Assembly (NCBI RefSeq): GCF_000689415.1
Contig: NZ_HG322950.1
Coordinates: forward strand, 2,673,501 to 2,737,500
Source: Pseudomonas knackmussii B13
GTDB lineage: Bacteria; Pseudomonadota; Gammaproteobacteria; Pseudomonadales; Pseudomonadaceae
DNA: 64,000 nt
Direction of reading: 5' to 3'
Positions 34,487-42,615 of the stretch are shown piece after piece. Position numbers and translations under genes: made by a program. The notes under the pieces are model-generated. The model was not told the origin of the DNA. It made no database searches and saw only the letters and a program-made list of their open reading frames with translations. Position 1 is the first letter of the stretch. Every line of letters starts with the position of its first letter.

Positions 34487-34882
34487 ATGATCCGAGGCAA
34501 CCTGTTGCTGCTGTGCACCGTGCTGTCCCTGCTCGTCGGCTGCGCCGAACCGCCGGCGGAAAAGCCGATGGCCAATGGCGCCTACCTGGTCATCGACGGA
34601 CATGAGGCCTGGGCCGTGCTGGTGGCCAACGGCAAGCGCATCGAGGAACACGGCACTGTGCGCGATGCCATTCGTCTGCCGCGTTCGCGCTCGATGGTCG
34701 CCGCCAGCTATGTGATCGATACGCCCAATTGCGGGCGCCTGCAGTGGCTGACCGAAGGTGAGGGCAGCAATGCTGGCACTACATTGCTGCTGCCGGCGCA
34801 GAGCAGCGCGAGCGACTTGTCCCAGTGCCAGATCCGCACTGGCATGAGCCGCGTCTGGACGGCGCTCGACTATTCGAGCTGA
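34487..34882 (+). CDS. Small predicted lipoprotein
   Basis: The 131-residue protein has a lipoprotein signal (LLLLCTVLSLLVGC, Cys19 lipidated). AGAGGAA six bases before ATG 34487 decides the start over GTG 34484. I recognise no named family. The mature part is beta-rich (NGAYLVIDGHEAWAVLVANGKRIEEHGTVRDAIRLP) with two later cysteines that could pair. It is divergent from the candidate SOS gene. A terminator lies about 75 bases downstream. Confidence 0.8.
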   Translation: MIRGNLLLLCTVLSLLVGCAEPPAEKPMANGAYLVIDGHEAWAVLVANGKRIEEHGTVRDAIRLPRSRSMVAASYVIDTPNCGRLQWLTEGEGSNAGTTLLLPAQSSASDLSQCQIRTGMSRVWTALDYSS

Positions 34883-34955
34883 TCATCAATTCTTCACGGC
34901 AATTTCACATTGAAGGGGTATGTTGGAGCCCATCGCTAACGGACTAGCGCCCCAA

Positions 34956-34985
34956 TGAAAAACCCGCCCAAAGGCGGGTTTTTCA
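34956..34985. terminator. Bidirectional terminator
   Basis: AACCCGCC at about 34961–34968 pairs with GGCGGGTT at about 34973–34980 around a short loop, with A- and T-runs outside. It lies between the convergent lipoprotein and PGDYG genes. Confidence 0.85.
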
Positions 34986-35012
34986 TTTTCTGCCGGACGC
35001 ATCCGACGCGCC

Positions 35013-35447
35013 TCACTCGGCCGGGCGATAAACCCGCGCAAAGCGTTGCGCCTGGGTCACGCCGTAGTCGCCTGGGGCGTACTGCATGACCCAATCGCCA
35101 GCCTCGCCTTGCAGCACGTCACCGGCTGCCGAGCGGGCGATGCGGAAGGCTTCGTCCATGCGCCGCGCCAGCACCACGCTCGGGCGGTTGCGGTAGGCGC
35201 CGTCGACGCCATGGGCCAGCCCGGCCTCGGCCGGCAGGTACTTGGCGTCGAATCGCTCGCGCGATACCACCCAGCGCTCGCCGGTGGCGCTGCTGATCAG
35301 CGCGTCGCCGCGCTCGTAGCGGTTGGCGCCTTCCAGGCTCATCAGCGCGCCGCTTTCGGCGGCGAAGGCCACCTGCACGGTTTCGTCCTTCACGTAGCGC
35401 CCGGCCTGGGCGTCTTCGCGCAGGTCCAGGTCCTTGAGTTCGAGCAT
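35013..35447 (-). CDS. PGDYG-domain protein
   Basis: This 144-residue protein ends with WVMQYAPGDYGVTQAQRFARVYRP, the PGDYG motif that names the family. ATG 35447 is preferred because AGGG lies eight bases upstream; a GTG three codons further out lacks such a site. The rest has short repeated strand motifs (VQVAFAAESGALMSLEGANRY, WVVSRERFDAKYLP). No signal peptide is present. The function of the family is not established. Confidence 0.8.
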   Translation of the reverse strand: MLELKDLDLREDAQAGRYVKDETVQVAFAAESGALMSLEGANRYERGDALISSATGERWVVSRERFDAKYLPAEAGLAHGVDGAYRNRPSVVLARRMDEAFRIARSAAGDVLQGEAGDWVMQYAPGDYGVTQAQRFARVYRPAE

Positions 35448-35510
35448 GTCTATCACCCTGAGGAAAACAGCTGGCTAGCCTAGCGGCGCAGGTGTTGCGA
35501 TTTCGTCGTT

Positions 35511-36077
35511 TCAGCCGCGGCTCACCTGGAACGCTTCGCCCGTCGCGAAGAAAGCCCCGCCGGCCTGGTAGTGGATGGTCCGCAGCTCATCATCCGGGAA
35601 ATGCCAGCGGCCATTGGAGAACGCCCGCTCATCGGCATAGGCGGCGACCACCTCGGCGATGAACAGGTCGTATTTGTCCTGGTTGTGCGGCTCGGCGATC
35701 ACCTTGCATTCCAGGTAGGCCAGGCAGCCCTCGACGATGGGCGCCGCGATCTTGCGTGCGCGGCCCTGGGCGATGTCGAAACGGGCGAACTTGTCCATCT
35801 CGCCGCCGTTGTTCGAGCCGACCGTCAGGGTCAGTTCGGCCTGGCGGCGCGAGGGCAGCTGGATGACGAAAGCGCCGGAGCCCTCCACCAGGTGGCGCGA
35901 CCAGGTGTTGCGGTCGAGCACCAGCATCAGCTTCGGCGGGTCGAAGTCCAGCGGCATCACCCAGGCCGCCGCCATCACGTTGGCCACGCCGTCGTGCTCG
36001 CTGGTGACGAGGGTCGATGGGCCGTGGTTGAGCAACAGGTAGGCCTTGGCCAGGGGTACGTCTTGCAGGTGGTTCAT
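35511..36077 (-). CDS. Flavin reductase-family (FMN-binding split-barrel) protein
   Basis: The 188 residues fit the flavin-reductase-like split barrel: PLAKAYLLLNHGPSTLVTSEHDGVANVMAAAWVMPLDFDPPKLMLVLD, then TRxNI-like LVEGSGAFVIQLPSRRQAELTLTVGS and CLAYLECKVIAEPHNQDKYDLFIAEVVAAYAD. It probably binds FMN and reduces flavin or a related substrate. Nineteen bases separate it from the bestrophin gene upstream, so the two may form an operon. Confidence 0.9.
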   Translation of the reverse strand: MNHLQDVPLAKAYLLLNHGPSTLVTSEHDGVANVMAAAWVMPLDFDPPKLMLVLDRNTWSRHLVEGSGAFVIQLPSRRQAELTLTVGSNNGGEMDKFARFDIAQGRARKIAAPIVEGCLAYLECKVIAEPHNQDKYDLFIAEVVAAYADERAFSNGRWHFPDDELRTIHYQAGGAFFATGEAFQVSRG

Positions 36078-36095
36078 GGAGTGTCCTCAAAGGGT

Positions 36096-37013
36096 TCAGA
36101 GCAGCAGGCCGTCGACCGGCTCCAGCGGCGCCGGCAGCTCGCGCTCGCCGAGGATCTCCAGCACGGCGATCTCCAGGTTGCGGCTCATGGCGTCCAGCGG
36201 CAGGTCGTTGGGCTGGGTGTCGAACGGGTCGGCAATCTGGTCGCCGAGGGCGTCCAGGCCGAAGAAGGTGTAGGCCAGCACGCAGACCGCGAACGGGGTG
36301 AACCAGCCGATGCTGTCGACCAGGCAGAACGGCAGCAGGAAGCAGTACACGTGGACGATGCGGTGCAGCATGAGGATGTACGGATAGGGGATGGGCGTGC
36401 CTTTGATCCGTTCGCAGCCGCCGAGCACGTAGGACAGGCGGCTCACCTGCTGGTCGAGGTTGGCCAGCAGCATGTCGCTCGCGTTGGTCCGGCGACCGGC
36501 CTCGGCGAAGTCGCGGCCGAGGCGGGCGAGCAGGGCGCTGGAGGGATTGGGCGTTTGCGCCAGGGCTTGGGCATCGGCACCGAGCAGGCGGCGGGCATCG
36601 TCGCTTTGCGCCTGGCCGCGCAACTGGTCGCGCAGTACGTAGGCGAAGGCGGCCAGGCGGTTGCCGAGCACCCGGCGCCCGGTATCGTCGAGTCCGGGCA
36701 GCAGCGACAGGCTCTGCCGCGCCAGGTTGCGCGACACGATCAGCAGTTCGCCCCAGAGCGTGCGTGCCTCCCAGAAGCGCTGGTAGGCGACGTTGTTGCG
36801 AAAGCCCAGGAAGATCGCCAGGGTCAGGCCCCAGAGCGTGAAGGGCGTAGCGGTGAGCACCACCTTGTAGTGGTAGAAGGTGCCGTGGGTGGCCACCACC
36901 GCCGAACTGAGCAGCACCGTGTAGAGAACCTTGCGCCAGATAGCCGGAACGATCGAACCCTTGAGGGAAAACAGCAGCACCCAGAGCGTCGGGGTTTGCG
37001 GGCGGAGGATCAT
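36096..37013 (-). CDS. Bestrophin-family (YneE/RFP-TM) membrane protein
   Basis: Bacterial bestrophins are pentameric ion channels. The 305 residues from ATG 37013 begin ILRPQTPTLWVLLFSLKGSIVPAIWRKVLYTVLLSS and include TPFTLWGLTLAIFLGFRNNVAYQRFWEARTLWG, the conserved neck region. YCFLLPFCLVDSIGWFTPFAVCVLAYTFFGLDALGDQIADPF is typical of the second membrane part. ATG 37052 adds 13 unconserved residues and is less likely. Confidence 0.9.
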   Translation of the reverse strand: MILRPQTPTLWVLLFSLKGSIVPAIWRKVLYTVLLSSAVVATHGTFYHYKVVLTATPFTLWGLTLAIFLGFRNNVAYQRFWEARTLWGELLIVSRNLARQSLSLLPGLDDTGRRVLGNRLAAFAYVLRDQLRGQAQSDDARRLLGADAQALAQTPNPSSALLARLGRDFAEAGRRTNASDMLLANLDQQVSRLSYVLGGCERIKGTPIPYPYILMLHRIVHVYCFLLPFCLVDSIGWFTPFAVCVLAYTFFGLDALGDQIADPFDTQPNDLPLDAMSRNLEIAVLEILGERELPAPLEPVDGLLL

Positions 37014-37075
37014 GCGGAGGGCTTCCAGGCGGGGCACACGGGTGTCGCGCATGATAGCCGAGATGAGGGCGGGAA

Positions 37076-37121
37076 TTCGCGAGCAAGCGCGCTCCTACGC
37101 AGGAGCGGGCTTGCTCGTGAA
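37076..37121. repeat. REP-type palindrome
   Basis: TTCGCGAGCAAGC and GCTTGCTCGTGAA are near-perfect arms around GCGCTCCTAC-GCAGGAGCG, the same core as the other REP clusters. It sits between mmsB and the bestrophin gene, both leftward. Confidence 0.7.
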
Positions 37122-37129
37122 CCTGATGG

Positions 37130-38005
37130 TCAGCCTTCCTGGTACAGCTTCACGATCGCCGAGAAGTCCAGCTGGCCGTTGCCCTGGTTACTGAAGGTCT
37201 GGAACAGCTGCTGGGCCAGTGCGCCGAGCAGCACCGGCTGGCGTGCCTGGCGCGCGGCTTCGCTGGCCAGGCCGAGGTCCTTGAGCATCAGGTCGGTGCC
37301 GAAGCCGCCGCTGTAGCCGCGCGCAGCAGGTGCGCCGGTCAGCGGGTTGTTCACCTCCGAGCTCCAGCAGCGGCCGCTGGAGGTATTGATGATGCCGGCC
37401 AGTACTTCCGCATCCATGCCCAGCTTCACGCCTAGCGACATGGCTTCGGCCACGCCGATCATGCTGATGCCCAGCAGCAAGTTGTTGGCCACCTTGGCGA
37501 CCTGGCCGTTGCCGGCACCGCCGCAGTGCACGATGTTCTTGCCCATGGCTGCCAGCACCGGGCGGGCACGCTCGAAGTCGGCCGCCTCGCCGCCGACCAT
37601 GAAGGTCAGGGTGCCGGCCGCCGCGCCGCCGGTGCCGCCGGAAACCGGTGCGTCGAGCATCGGGTTGCCGTGGGCCTTGGCTGCTGCCGAGACGTCGCGC
37701 GCGCTGTGCGGGTCGATGGTGGAGGAGTCGATCAGCAGCACTCCCGGCTGGACGTTGGCGAGCAGGCCGTCGTCGCCGAGGAACACCTGCTTCACGTGGG
37801 CCGCCGCCGGCAGCATGGTGATGATGACTTCTACATCCGCGCGGGCCAGTTCCGCCGGCGAGCTCACCGCCTTGGCGCCCTGGGCCACGGCCGCCTGAAC
37901 GGCTGTATGGGAGAGGTCGAAGACGCTCAGGTCGAAGCCGGCCTTGAGCAGGTTGGCGGCCATGGGGCCGCCCATGTTGCCGAGTCCGATGAAACCGATA
38001 CGCAT
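37130..38005 (-). CDS. mmsB: 3-hydroxyisobutyrate dehydrogenase
   Basis: MmsB oxidises 3-hydroxyisobutyrate to methylmalonate semialdehyde in valine catabolism, using NAD. The 291 residues have the Rossmann motif (GFIGLGNMGGPMAANLLKAG), the substrate motif DAPVSGGTGGAAAGTLTFMVGG and the catalytic Lys in GNGQVAKVANNLLLG. It lies downstream of mmsA with a 112-base gap on the same strand. Length is typical. Confidence 0.95.
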   Translation of the reverse strand: MRIGFIGLGNMGGPMAANLLKAGFDLSVFDLSHTAVQAAVAQGAKAVSSPAELARADVEVIITMLPAAAHVKQVFLGDDGLLANVQPGVLLIDSSTIDPHSARDVSAAAKAHGNPMLDAPVSGGTGGAAAGTLTFMVGGEAADFERARPVLAAMGKNIVHCGGAGNGQVAKVANNLLLGISMIGVAEAMSLGVKLGMDAEVLAGIINTSSGRCWSSEVNNPLTGAPAARGYSGGFGTDLMLKDLGLASEAARQARQPVLLGALAQQLFQTFSNQGNGQLDFSAIVKLYQEG

Positions 38006-38117
38006 GGGATATCCCCTTGTTCTGCTTGTCGTTGGAGGGTCGCTGCGAATAGGGCCCGCATGGCCGGAGACCGCGGAACATCCTGTTTCCGTGGCCCGGC
38101 CCGCGGGTTGGCGGGGA

Positions 38118-39632
38118 TTACTTGAGGTGGATGGTGGTATTCACCGCGCCGCCGACTTCGTTCTCGTCGAACCAGCGTTCGGTGACCGTCTTGGTCTGGG
38201 TGTAGAACTGAACCACCTGCTTGCCGTACGGGCCGAGGTCGCCGAGCTTGGAGCCGCGCGAGCCGGTGAAGGAGAACATCGGCACCGGCACCGGGATCGG
38301 CACGTTGATGCCGACCTGGCCGACGTCGATCTCTTCCTTGAAGTGGCGGGCGGCGGCGCCGGAGCGGGTGAACAGGGCGGTGCCGTTGCCGTTGGGGTTG
38401 GCGTTGATGATCTCGATGGCCTCGTCCATGGTCTTGGCGTGCATCACGCAGAGCACCGGGCCGAAGATTTCCTCGCGGTAGATGGTCATCTGCGCGGTGA
38501 CGCCAGCGAAGATGGTCGGCGCGACGAAGTTGCCCTTGGCGTAGCCGGCGATCTGCGGGTTGCGGCCGTCCAGGGCCAGGCTGGCGCCTTCCTGGATGCC
38601 GCGCTCGATCAGGCCGCTGACACGGTCCAGCGCGGCGCAGGAAACCAGCGGGCCGACATCGGTGCCCGGCTCGCTGCCGCCGCTGACCTTGAGGGTCTTG
38701 GCCTTCTCAACCAGTTCCGGCAGCCAGTCGTTGGCCTCGCCGACCAGGATCACCACCGACAGCGCCATGCAGCGTTGCCCGGCGGCGCCGAAGGCCGCCC
38801 CTGCGATGGCGTTGAGGCTCTGCTCCTTGTTCGCGTCGGGCAGGACGATGGCGTGGTTCTTCGCGCCCATCATGCACTGCACGCGCTTGCCGGCCTGGGA
38901 GGCGCGGTTGTAGACGTGGGTGCCGACGCGGGTCGAGCCGACGAAGGAGACGGCCTTGATGTCCGGGTGGTCGCAGATCGCGTTCACCACGTCCGGGCCG
39001 CCGTGGACCACGTTCAGCACGCCCGGCGGGATGCCGGCTTCATGGGCCAGCTCGACCAGGCGCATGGTCACCATCGGGTCCTGCTCGGACGGCTTGAGGA
39101 CGAAGGTGTTGCCGGTGGCGATGGCCATCGGGAACATCCACAGCGGGATCATCGCCGGGAAGTTGAAGGGGGTGATGCCGGCGCAGACGCCCAGCGGCTG
39201 CAGCAGGGTGAAGGTATCGACGCCGCTGGCGACGTTGTTGGCCAGCTCGCCCAACTGCAGGTTGCCGATGCCGGCGGCGTGTTCGACCACTTCCAGGCCG
39301 CGGAATACGTCGCCCTCGGCGTCGGGCAGGGTCTTGCCCTGTTCGGCGGTGAGGATGGCCGCCAGCTCCTTCATGTTCTCGCGGATCAGTTGCTGGTACT
39401 TGAGGAAGATGCGCGCGCGGGTGCCGATCGGGGTTTTCTTCCAGGTCTTGAACGCGGCCTTGGCGCTGGCCACGGCGCGATCGACTTCGGCGGCGGTGGC
39501 GAAGGGCACGCGGGCCAGGACTTCCTGGGTGGCCGGGTTGATCACCTCGCGCCATTCGCTGCTGGTGGACTCGACGGGCTTGCCGTCGATGAAGAGTTTG
39601 ACCGTGGGGACGGCAGCGGTAGTAGTGCTCAT
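38118..39632 (-). CDS. mmsA: Methylmalonate-semialdehyde dehydrogenase (CoA-acylating)
   Basis: MmsA converts methylmalonate semialdehyde to propionyl-CoA in valine catabolism. The 504 residues from ATG 39632 (GGGAG seven bases upstream) show the ALDH pattern: PFNFPAMIPLWMFPMAIATGNTFVLKPSEQDP, SFVGSTRVG and the catalytic Cys in GAAGQRCMALSV. ENIFGP-like EEIFGPVLCVM is also present. It is divergent from a LysR regulator at 39781. Confidence 0.95.
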   Translation of the reverse strand: MSTTTAAVPTVKLFIDGKPVESTSSEWREVINPATQEVLARVPFATAAEVDRAVASAKAAFKTWKKTPIGTRARIFLKYQQLIRENMKELAAILTAEQGKTLPDAEGDVFRGLEVVEHAAGIGNLQLGELANNVASGVDTFTLLQPLGVCAGITPFNFPAMIPLWMFPMAIATGNTFVLKPSEQDPMVTMRLVELAHEAGIPPGVLNVVHGGPDVVNAICDHPDIKAVSFVGSTRVGTHVYNRASQAGKRVQCMMGAKNHAIVLPDANKEQSLNAIAGAAFGAAGQRCMALSVVILVGEANDWLPELVEKAKTLKVSGGSEPGTDVGPLVSCAALDRVSGLIERGIQEGASLALDGRNPQIAGYAKGNFVAPTIFAGVTAQMTIYREEIFGPVLCVMHAKTMDEAIEIINANPNGNGTALFTRSGAAARHFKEEIDVGQVGINVPIPVPVPMFSFTGSRGSKLGDLGPYGKQVVQFYTQTKTVTERWFDENEVGGAVNTTIHLK

Positions 39633-39780
39633 CGGAACTCCCAGCCTGTGGCGGTTTGTTGTTATGGGCCTCGGGGCGTACCTCAAGGACTGTGGAATGA
39701 TCCTAGCAGTGCATTTTTGATGAATTCAATGCGGTGATGTGCAAGCATGCTCTGCGTTTTTGCACATTGAAGGCCGCGCT

Positions 39781-40677
39781 ATGGACTGGGACAACCTGCG
39801 TTTCTTCCTCGAACTCTCGCGTGCCGGCAAGCTCACCGTGGCCGCGCGGCGCCTGGGCGTGGACCACACCACCGTGGCCCGGCGCCTGCAGGCGCTGGAG
39901 AAGAGCATCGGCGCGCAGCTGCTGGTGCGCGAGCCGTCGGGCTACCGGCTGACCGAGGCGGGGCATGGCCTGCTGCCCCAGGCCGAGGCGATGGAAAGTG
40001 CCTGCAAGGTGATCGAGAAGCGCCTGGCGGGCGCCGAGGACAACCTGTCCGGCAAGGTGCGCATCGGCGCCACCGAGGGCTACGGCTCGACGCTGCTGAC
40101 CTCGCAGCTGGTGGAGCTGAACAGCCGCCACCCGCACCTGGGCGTGGACTTGCTGGCGGTGCCGCGCGCGCTGCAGCTGTCACGCCACGAGGCGGACATC
40201 GTCATCACCCTGGAGCGCCCGGACCGCGGGCCCTACCTGGTCACCCGGCTGACCGACTATGTGCTGCGGCTTTATGCGTCGAAGGATTACCTGGCCGAGC
40301 ACGAGCCGATCCGCACTCGCGACGACCTGCGCCAGCACGCGCTGGTCGGCTACGTCGACGACCTGCTCTACAGCAAGGAGTTGCAGTACCTCGACGAGAT
40401 CGGCCGGCCGCTGCACATGGCCCTGCGCTGCACCAGCATCCTGGCCCAGCAACGCGCGGTGGCGGAGGGCGCGGGGCTTGCGATCCTGCCGGCGTTCGCC
40501 GCGAGCGAAGACCCGTCGCTGCAGCCGGTGCTGGCGGGTGAGATCGAATTCGTGCGGACGTTCTGGATGCTGATGCCCACGGAGCTCAAGGACATCGCGA
40601 GGATGCGCACCACCTGGGATTTCCTGCGGGAGAAGGCGGATGCGAGTCAGGCGGTGTTGATGGGGCGGGTGGGGTAA
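39781..40677 (+). CDS. LysR-family regulator divergent from mmsAB
   Basis: The 298-residue protein starts MDWDNLRFFLELSRAGKLTVAARRLGVDHTTVARRLQALEKSIG, a LysR HTH, with GAAGG about ten bases upstream of ATG 39781. The DWDDLR-type opening and GxRxA-less effector domain are common in LysR regulators of catabolic dehydrogenase operons. The 148-base divergent gap with mmsA makes it the likely mmsAB regulator, unlike the AraC-type MmsR of P. aeruginosa. Confidence 0.9.
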   Translation: MDWDNLRFFLELSRAGKLTVAARRLGVDHTTVARRLQALEKSIGAQLLVREPSGYRLTEAGHGLLPQAEAMESACKVIEKRLAGAEDNLSGKVRIGATEGYGSTLLTSQLVELNSRHPHLGVDLLAVPRALQLSRHEADIVITLERPDRGPYLVTRLTDYVLRLYASKDYLAEHEPIRTRDDLRQHALVGYVDDLLYSKELQYLDEIGRPLHMALRCTSILAQQRAVAEGAGLAILPAFAASEDPSLQPVLAGEIEFVRTFWMLMPTELKDIARMRTTWDFLREKADASQAVLMGRVG

Positions 40678-40706
40678 GGCGGGGGTATTTGGGCGCGCTT
40701 TGCGCG

Positions 40707-40806
40707 CGGATCGCGGACAAGGTCCGCTCCTACAGGGTTGTGCCCAAGCCCGATCACGGGTGTAGGAGCGGAGCTTCTCCGCGAAGGACGGACAAGGTCC
40801 GCCCGT
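40707..40806. repeat. REP palindrome cluster
   Basis: GGATCGCGGACAAGGTCCGCTCCTACAG near 40708–40735 and TGTAGGAGCGGAGCTTCTCCGCG from about 40761 form a pair of inverted elements, followed by GGACAAGGTCCGCCCGTA. Same core as the other clusters. It fills the gap between the convergent LysR and YebC-family genes. Confidence 0.75.
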
Positions 40807-40812
40807 ATTGCG

Positions 40813-41514
40813 TTACGCCAGGCCGACGTAGAGGTTCTGCACGTCGTCGTTGCCGTCCAGGGCATCGAGGAAGGCTTCGACTTCTTCCAGTTCGGCGCCG
40901 GACAGGCTGACCGGGTTCTTCGCCTTGTAGCCCAGCTTGGCCGAGGCGACGGTGAAGCCGTGCTCGGGCAGGGCGCGGCAGACGGCGTCCAGGTCGGTGG
41001 AGTCGGTGAGGAACAGGGTGTCGCCGTCTTCCGAGCCCGGCTCGAAGTCCTGGGCGCCGGCTTCGATGGCGGCCAGTTCAGGATCGGCGTCGGCGCTGGC
41101 CGGAGTAGCCTCGACCATGCCCAGGTAATCGAAGTCCCAGGCTACCGAGCCCGAGGCGCCGAGCTGGCCCTTGCGGAACAGCACGCGGATTTCCGCCACG
41201 GTACGGTTCACGTTGTCGGTCAGGCATTCGACGATCACCGGTACGCGGTGCGGGGCGAAGCCTTCGTAGACCACGCGCTCGAAGCTGGCGCCGCCGTCGA
41301 GCAGGCCTGCGCCTTTCTTGATCGCGCGCTCCAGGGTGTCGCGCGGCATCGAGGCCTTTTTAGCCTGCTCGACCACCAGGCGCAGTTTCGGGTTCATGTC
41401 CGGGTCGGCGCCGTTGCGCGCGGCGATCATGATTTCCTTCGACAGCTTGCCGAACACGCGGCCCTTGGCGTTGGCTGCGGCTTCTTTATGTTTGGCTTTC
41501 CACTGGGCGCCCAT
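40813..41514 (-). CDS. YebC/PmpR-family protein
   Basis: The 233 residues begin MGAQWKAKHKEAAANAKGRVFGKLSKEI and continue MNPKLRLVVEQAKKASMPRDTLERAIKKG, the YebC signature, with LTDNVNRTVAEIRVLFRKGQLG downstream. The family includes DNA-binding regulators and, in recent work, ribosome-associated factors. It is slightly shorter than the ~248-residue main YebC, so it may be the second paralogue. It stands alone. Confidence 0.92.
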   Translation of the reverse strand: MGAQWKAKHKEAAANAKGRVFGKLSKEIMIAARNGADPDMNPKLRLVVEQAKKASMPRDTLERAIKKGAGLLDGGASFERVVYEGFAPHRVPVIVECLTDNVNRTVAEIRVLFRKGQLGASGSVAWDFDYLGMVEATPASADADPELAAIEAGAQDFEPGSEDGDTLFLTDSTDLDAVCRALPEHGFTVASAKLGYKAKNPVSLSGAELEEVEAFLDALDGNDDVQNLYVGLA

Positions 41515-41590
41515 GGTGACTCTCTTGGCAGGGGTTGTTCGAGGTCGGCAAGTCTAAGGCCTTGCGCGGCCGCTGGCGATCTCTTGCGGA

Positions 41591-42043
41591 TCAGCGTGCG
41601 CGACTGTCGTGCCGGTACAGCCAGAACAGCGGCGGCAGCAGGACCAGCAGGGCGATGCTGTCGACCCACAGGTGCGAAACGATGCCGCGCTGCAGCGACA
41701 CCCACATGTCCTGCGGGGCCCACAGCACGATGCTGGCGATCAGCCCGCCCCAGGCCGCCGGGCGGGCGCTGGTGTGACCGAGGTAGACCAGGGCGATGAA
41801 GCTGACCGCGTAGCTCTGCAGGGTGGCGCCGAACAGCGCGATCCACCAGATCTGCTCGGCGCGCGCCGGCTCGGGCACTGCGGCACCCCAGAAGGCCGCC
41901 TCGATGCTGCGGTGATAGGGCTCGAACAGAGCGGCGTCGCCAAGCCAGGTCAGCACCAGGCCGACCAGCAGGTGCGCGCCGGCAGCGGCGTACAGCCAGC
42001 GCACCAGCCAGCGGCGGGTGGCGGAAGCGGGACGGGTGGACAT
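41591..42043 (-). CDS. Small four-helix membrane protein, unknown function
   Basis: This 150-residue product from ATG 42043 has about four hydrophobic helices (LYAAAGAHLLVGLVLTWLG, IALFGATLQSYAVSFIALVYL, GGLIASIVLWAPQDMWVSL, VDSIALLVLLPPLFWLY), so it is probably an inner-membrane protein. I recognise no named family. It is 17 bases downstream of the FKBP gene on the same strand, so the two are likely co-transcribed. Confidence 0.78.
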   Translation of the reverse strand: MSTRPASATRRWLVRWLYAAAGAHLLVGLVLTWLGDAALFEPYHRSIEAAFWGAAVPEPARAEQIWWIALFGATLQSYAVSFIALVYLGHTSARPAAWGGLIASIVLWAPQDMWVSLQRGIVSHLWVDSIALLVLLPPLFWLYRHDSRAR

Positions 42044-42060
42044 CCTTTTCCTCCTCGGAC

Positions 42061-42402
42061 TCAGTCGTCGCGGGTGAGCACTTCCAGCAGCTCGATCTCG
42101 AACACCAGATTCGAGTTGGGCTTGATGTGCGCGCCGATCTGCCGCTCGCCGTAGGCCAGGTGCGCCGGTACGAACAGCTTGCGCTTGCCGCCAACCTGCA
42201 TGCCCATCAGGCCGATATCCCAGCCCTTGATGACGCGGCCGGTGCCGATCACGCACTGGAAGGGCCGGCCCTTGTCGTAGGAGGAGTCAAAGACGGTGCC
42301 GTCCTCCAGGGTGCCCTTGTACTGGGTGGTGATCAGCGCGCCCTTGACCACGGCCTTGCCGTCGCCCAGCTGGATGTCCTCGATGCGCAGTTCGTCGCTC
42401 AT
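42061..42402 (-). CDS. FKBP-type peptidyl-prolyl cis-trans isomerase
   Basis: This 113-residue single-domain FKBP assists proline-limited folding. LITTQYKGTLEDGTVFDSSYDKGRPFQCVIGTGRVIKGWDIGLMGMQVGGKRKLFVPAHLAYGERQIG contains the expected barrel strands and the IGTGRVIKGWD active-site segment. There is no signal peptide, so it is cytoplasmic. It is followed by a small membrane-protein gene. Confidence 0.94.
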   Translation of the reverse strand: MSDELRIEDIQLGDGKAVVKGALITTQYKGTLEDGTVFDSSYDKGRPFQCVIGTGRVIKGWDIGLMGMQVGGKRKLFVPAHLAYGERQIGAHIKPNSNLVFEIELLEVLTRDD

Positions 42403-42615
42403 GTTCGTCTCTCGTAATGCACGCGGCCCGAGCGGCCGCTACTGGGCCGGCGTTTTCGCAGGAATCGCCGGCGAAGGCAACTGCCGGGCTTCCATCACTG
42501 GCCTTCATGAGCACTATCGATCCCGGCGCGTGGCCAGTGCCGGGGCATCCGGCTAGAGTCGCCGTCAAAGCCACGTCCGCCCGCCCACCGCGCGCGGACC
42601 CCGACCGGAGTACCC

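Noticed and set aside
25582..40806. CRISPR array from the repeated palindromes
   Set aside because: The repeats are few, far apart, have no regular spacers and match the REP core, with no cas genes near them.
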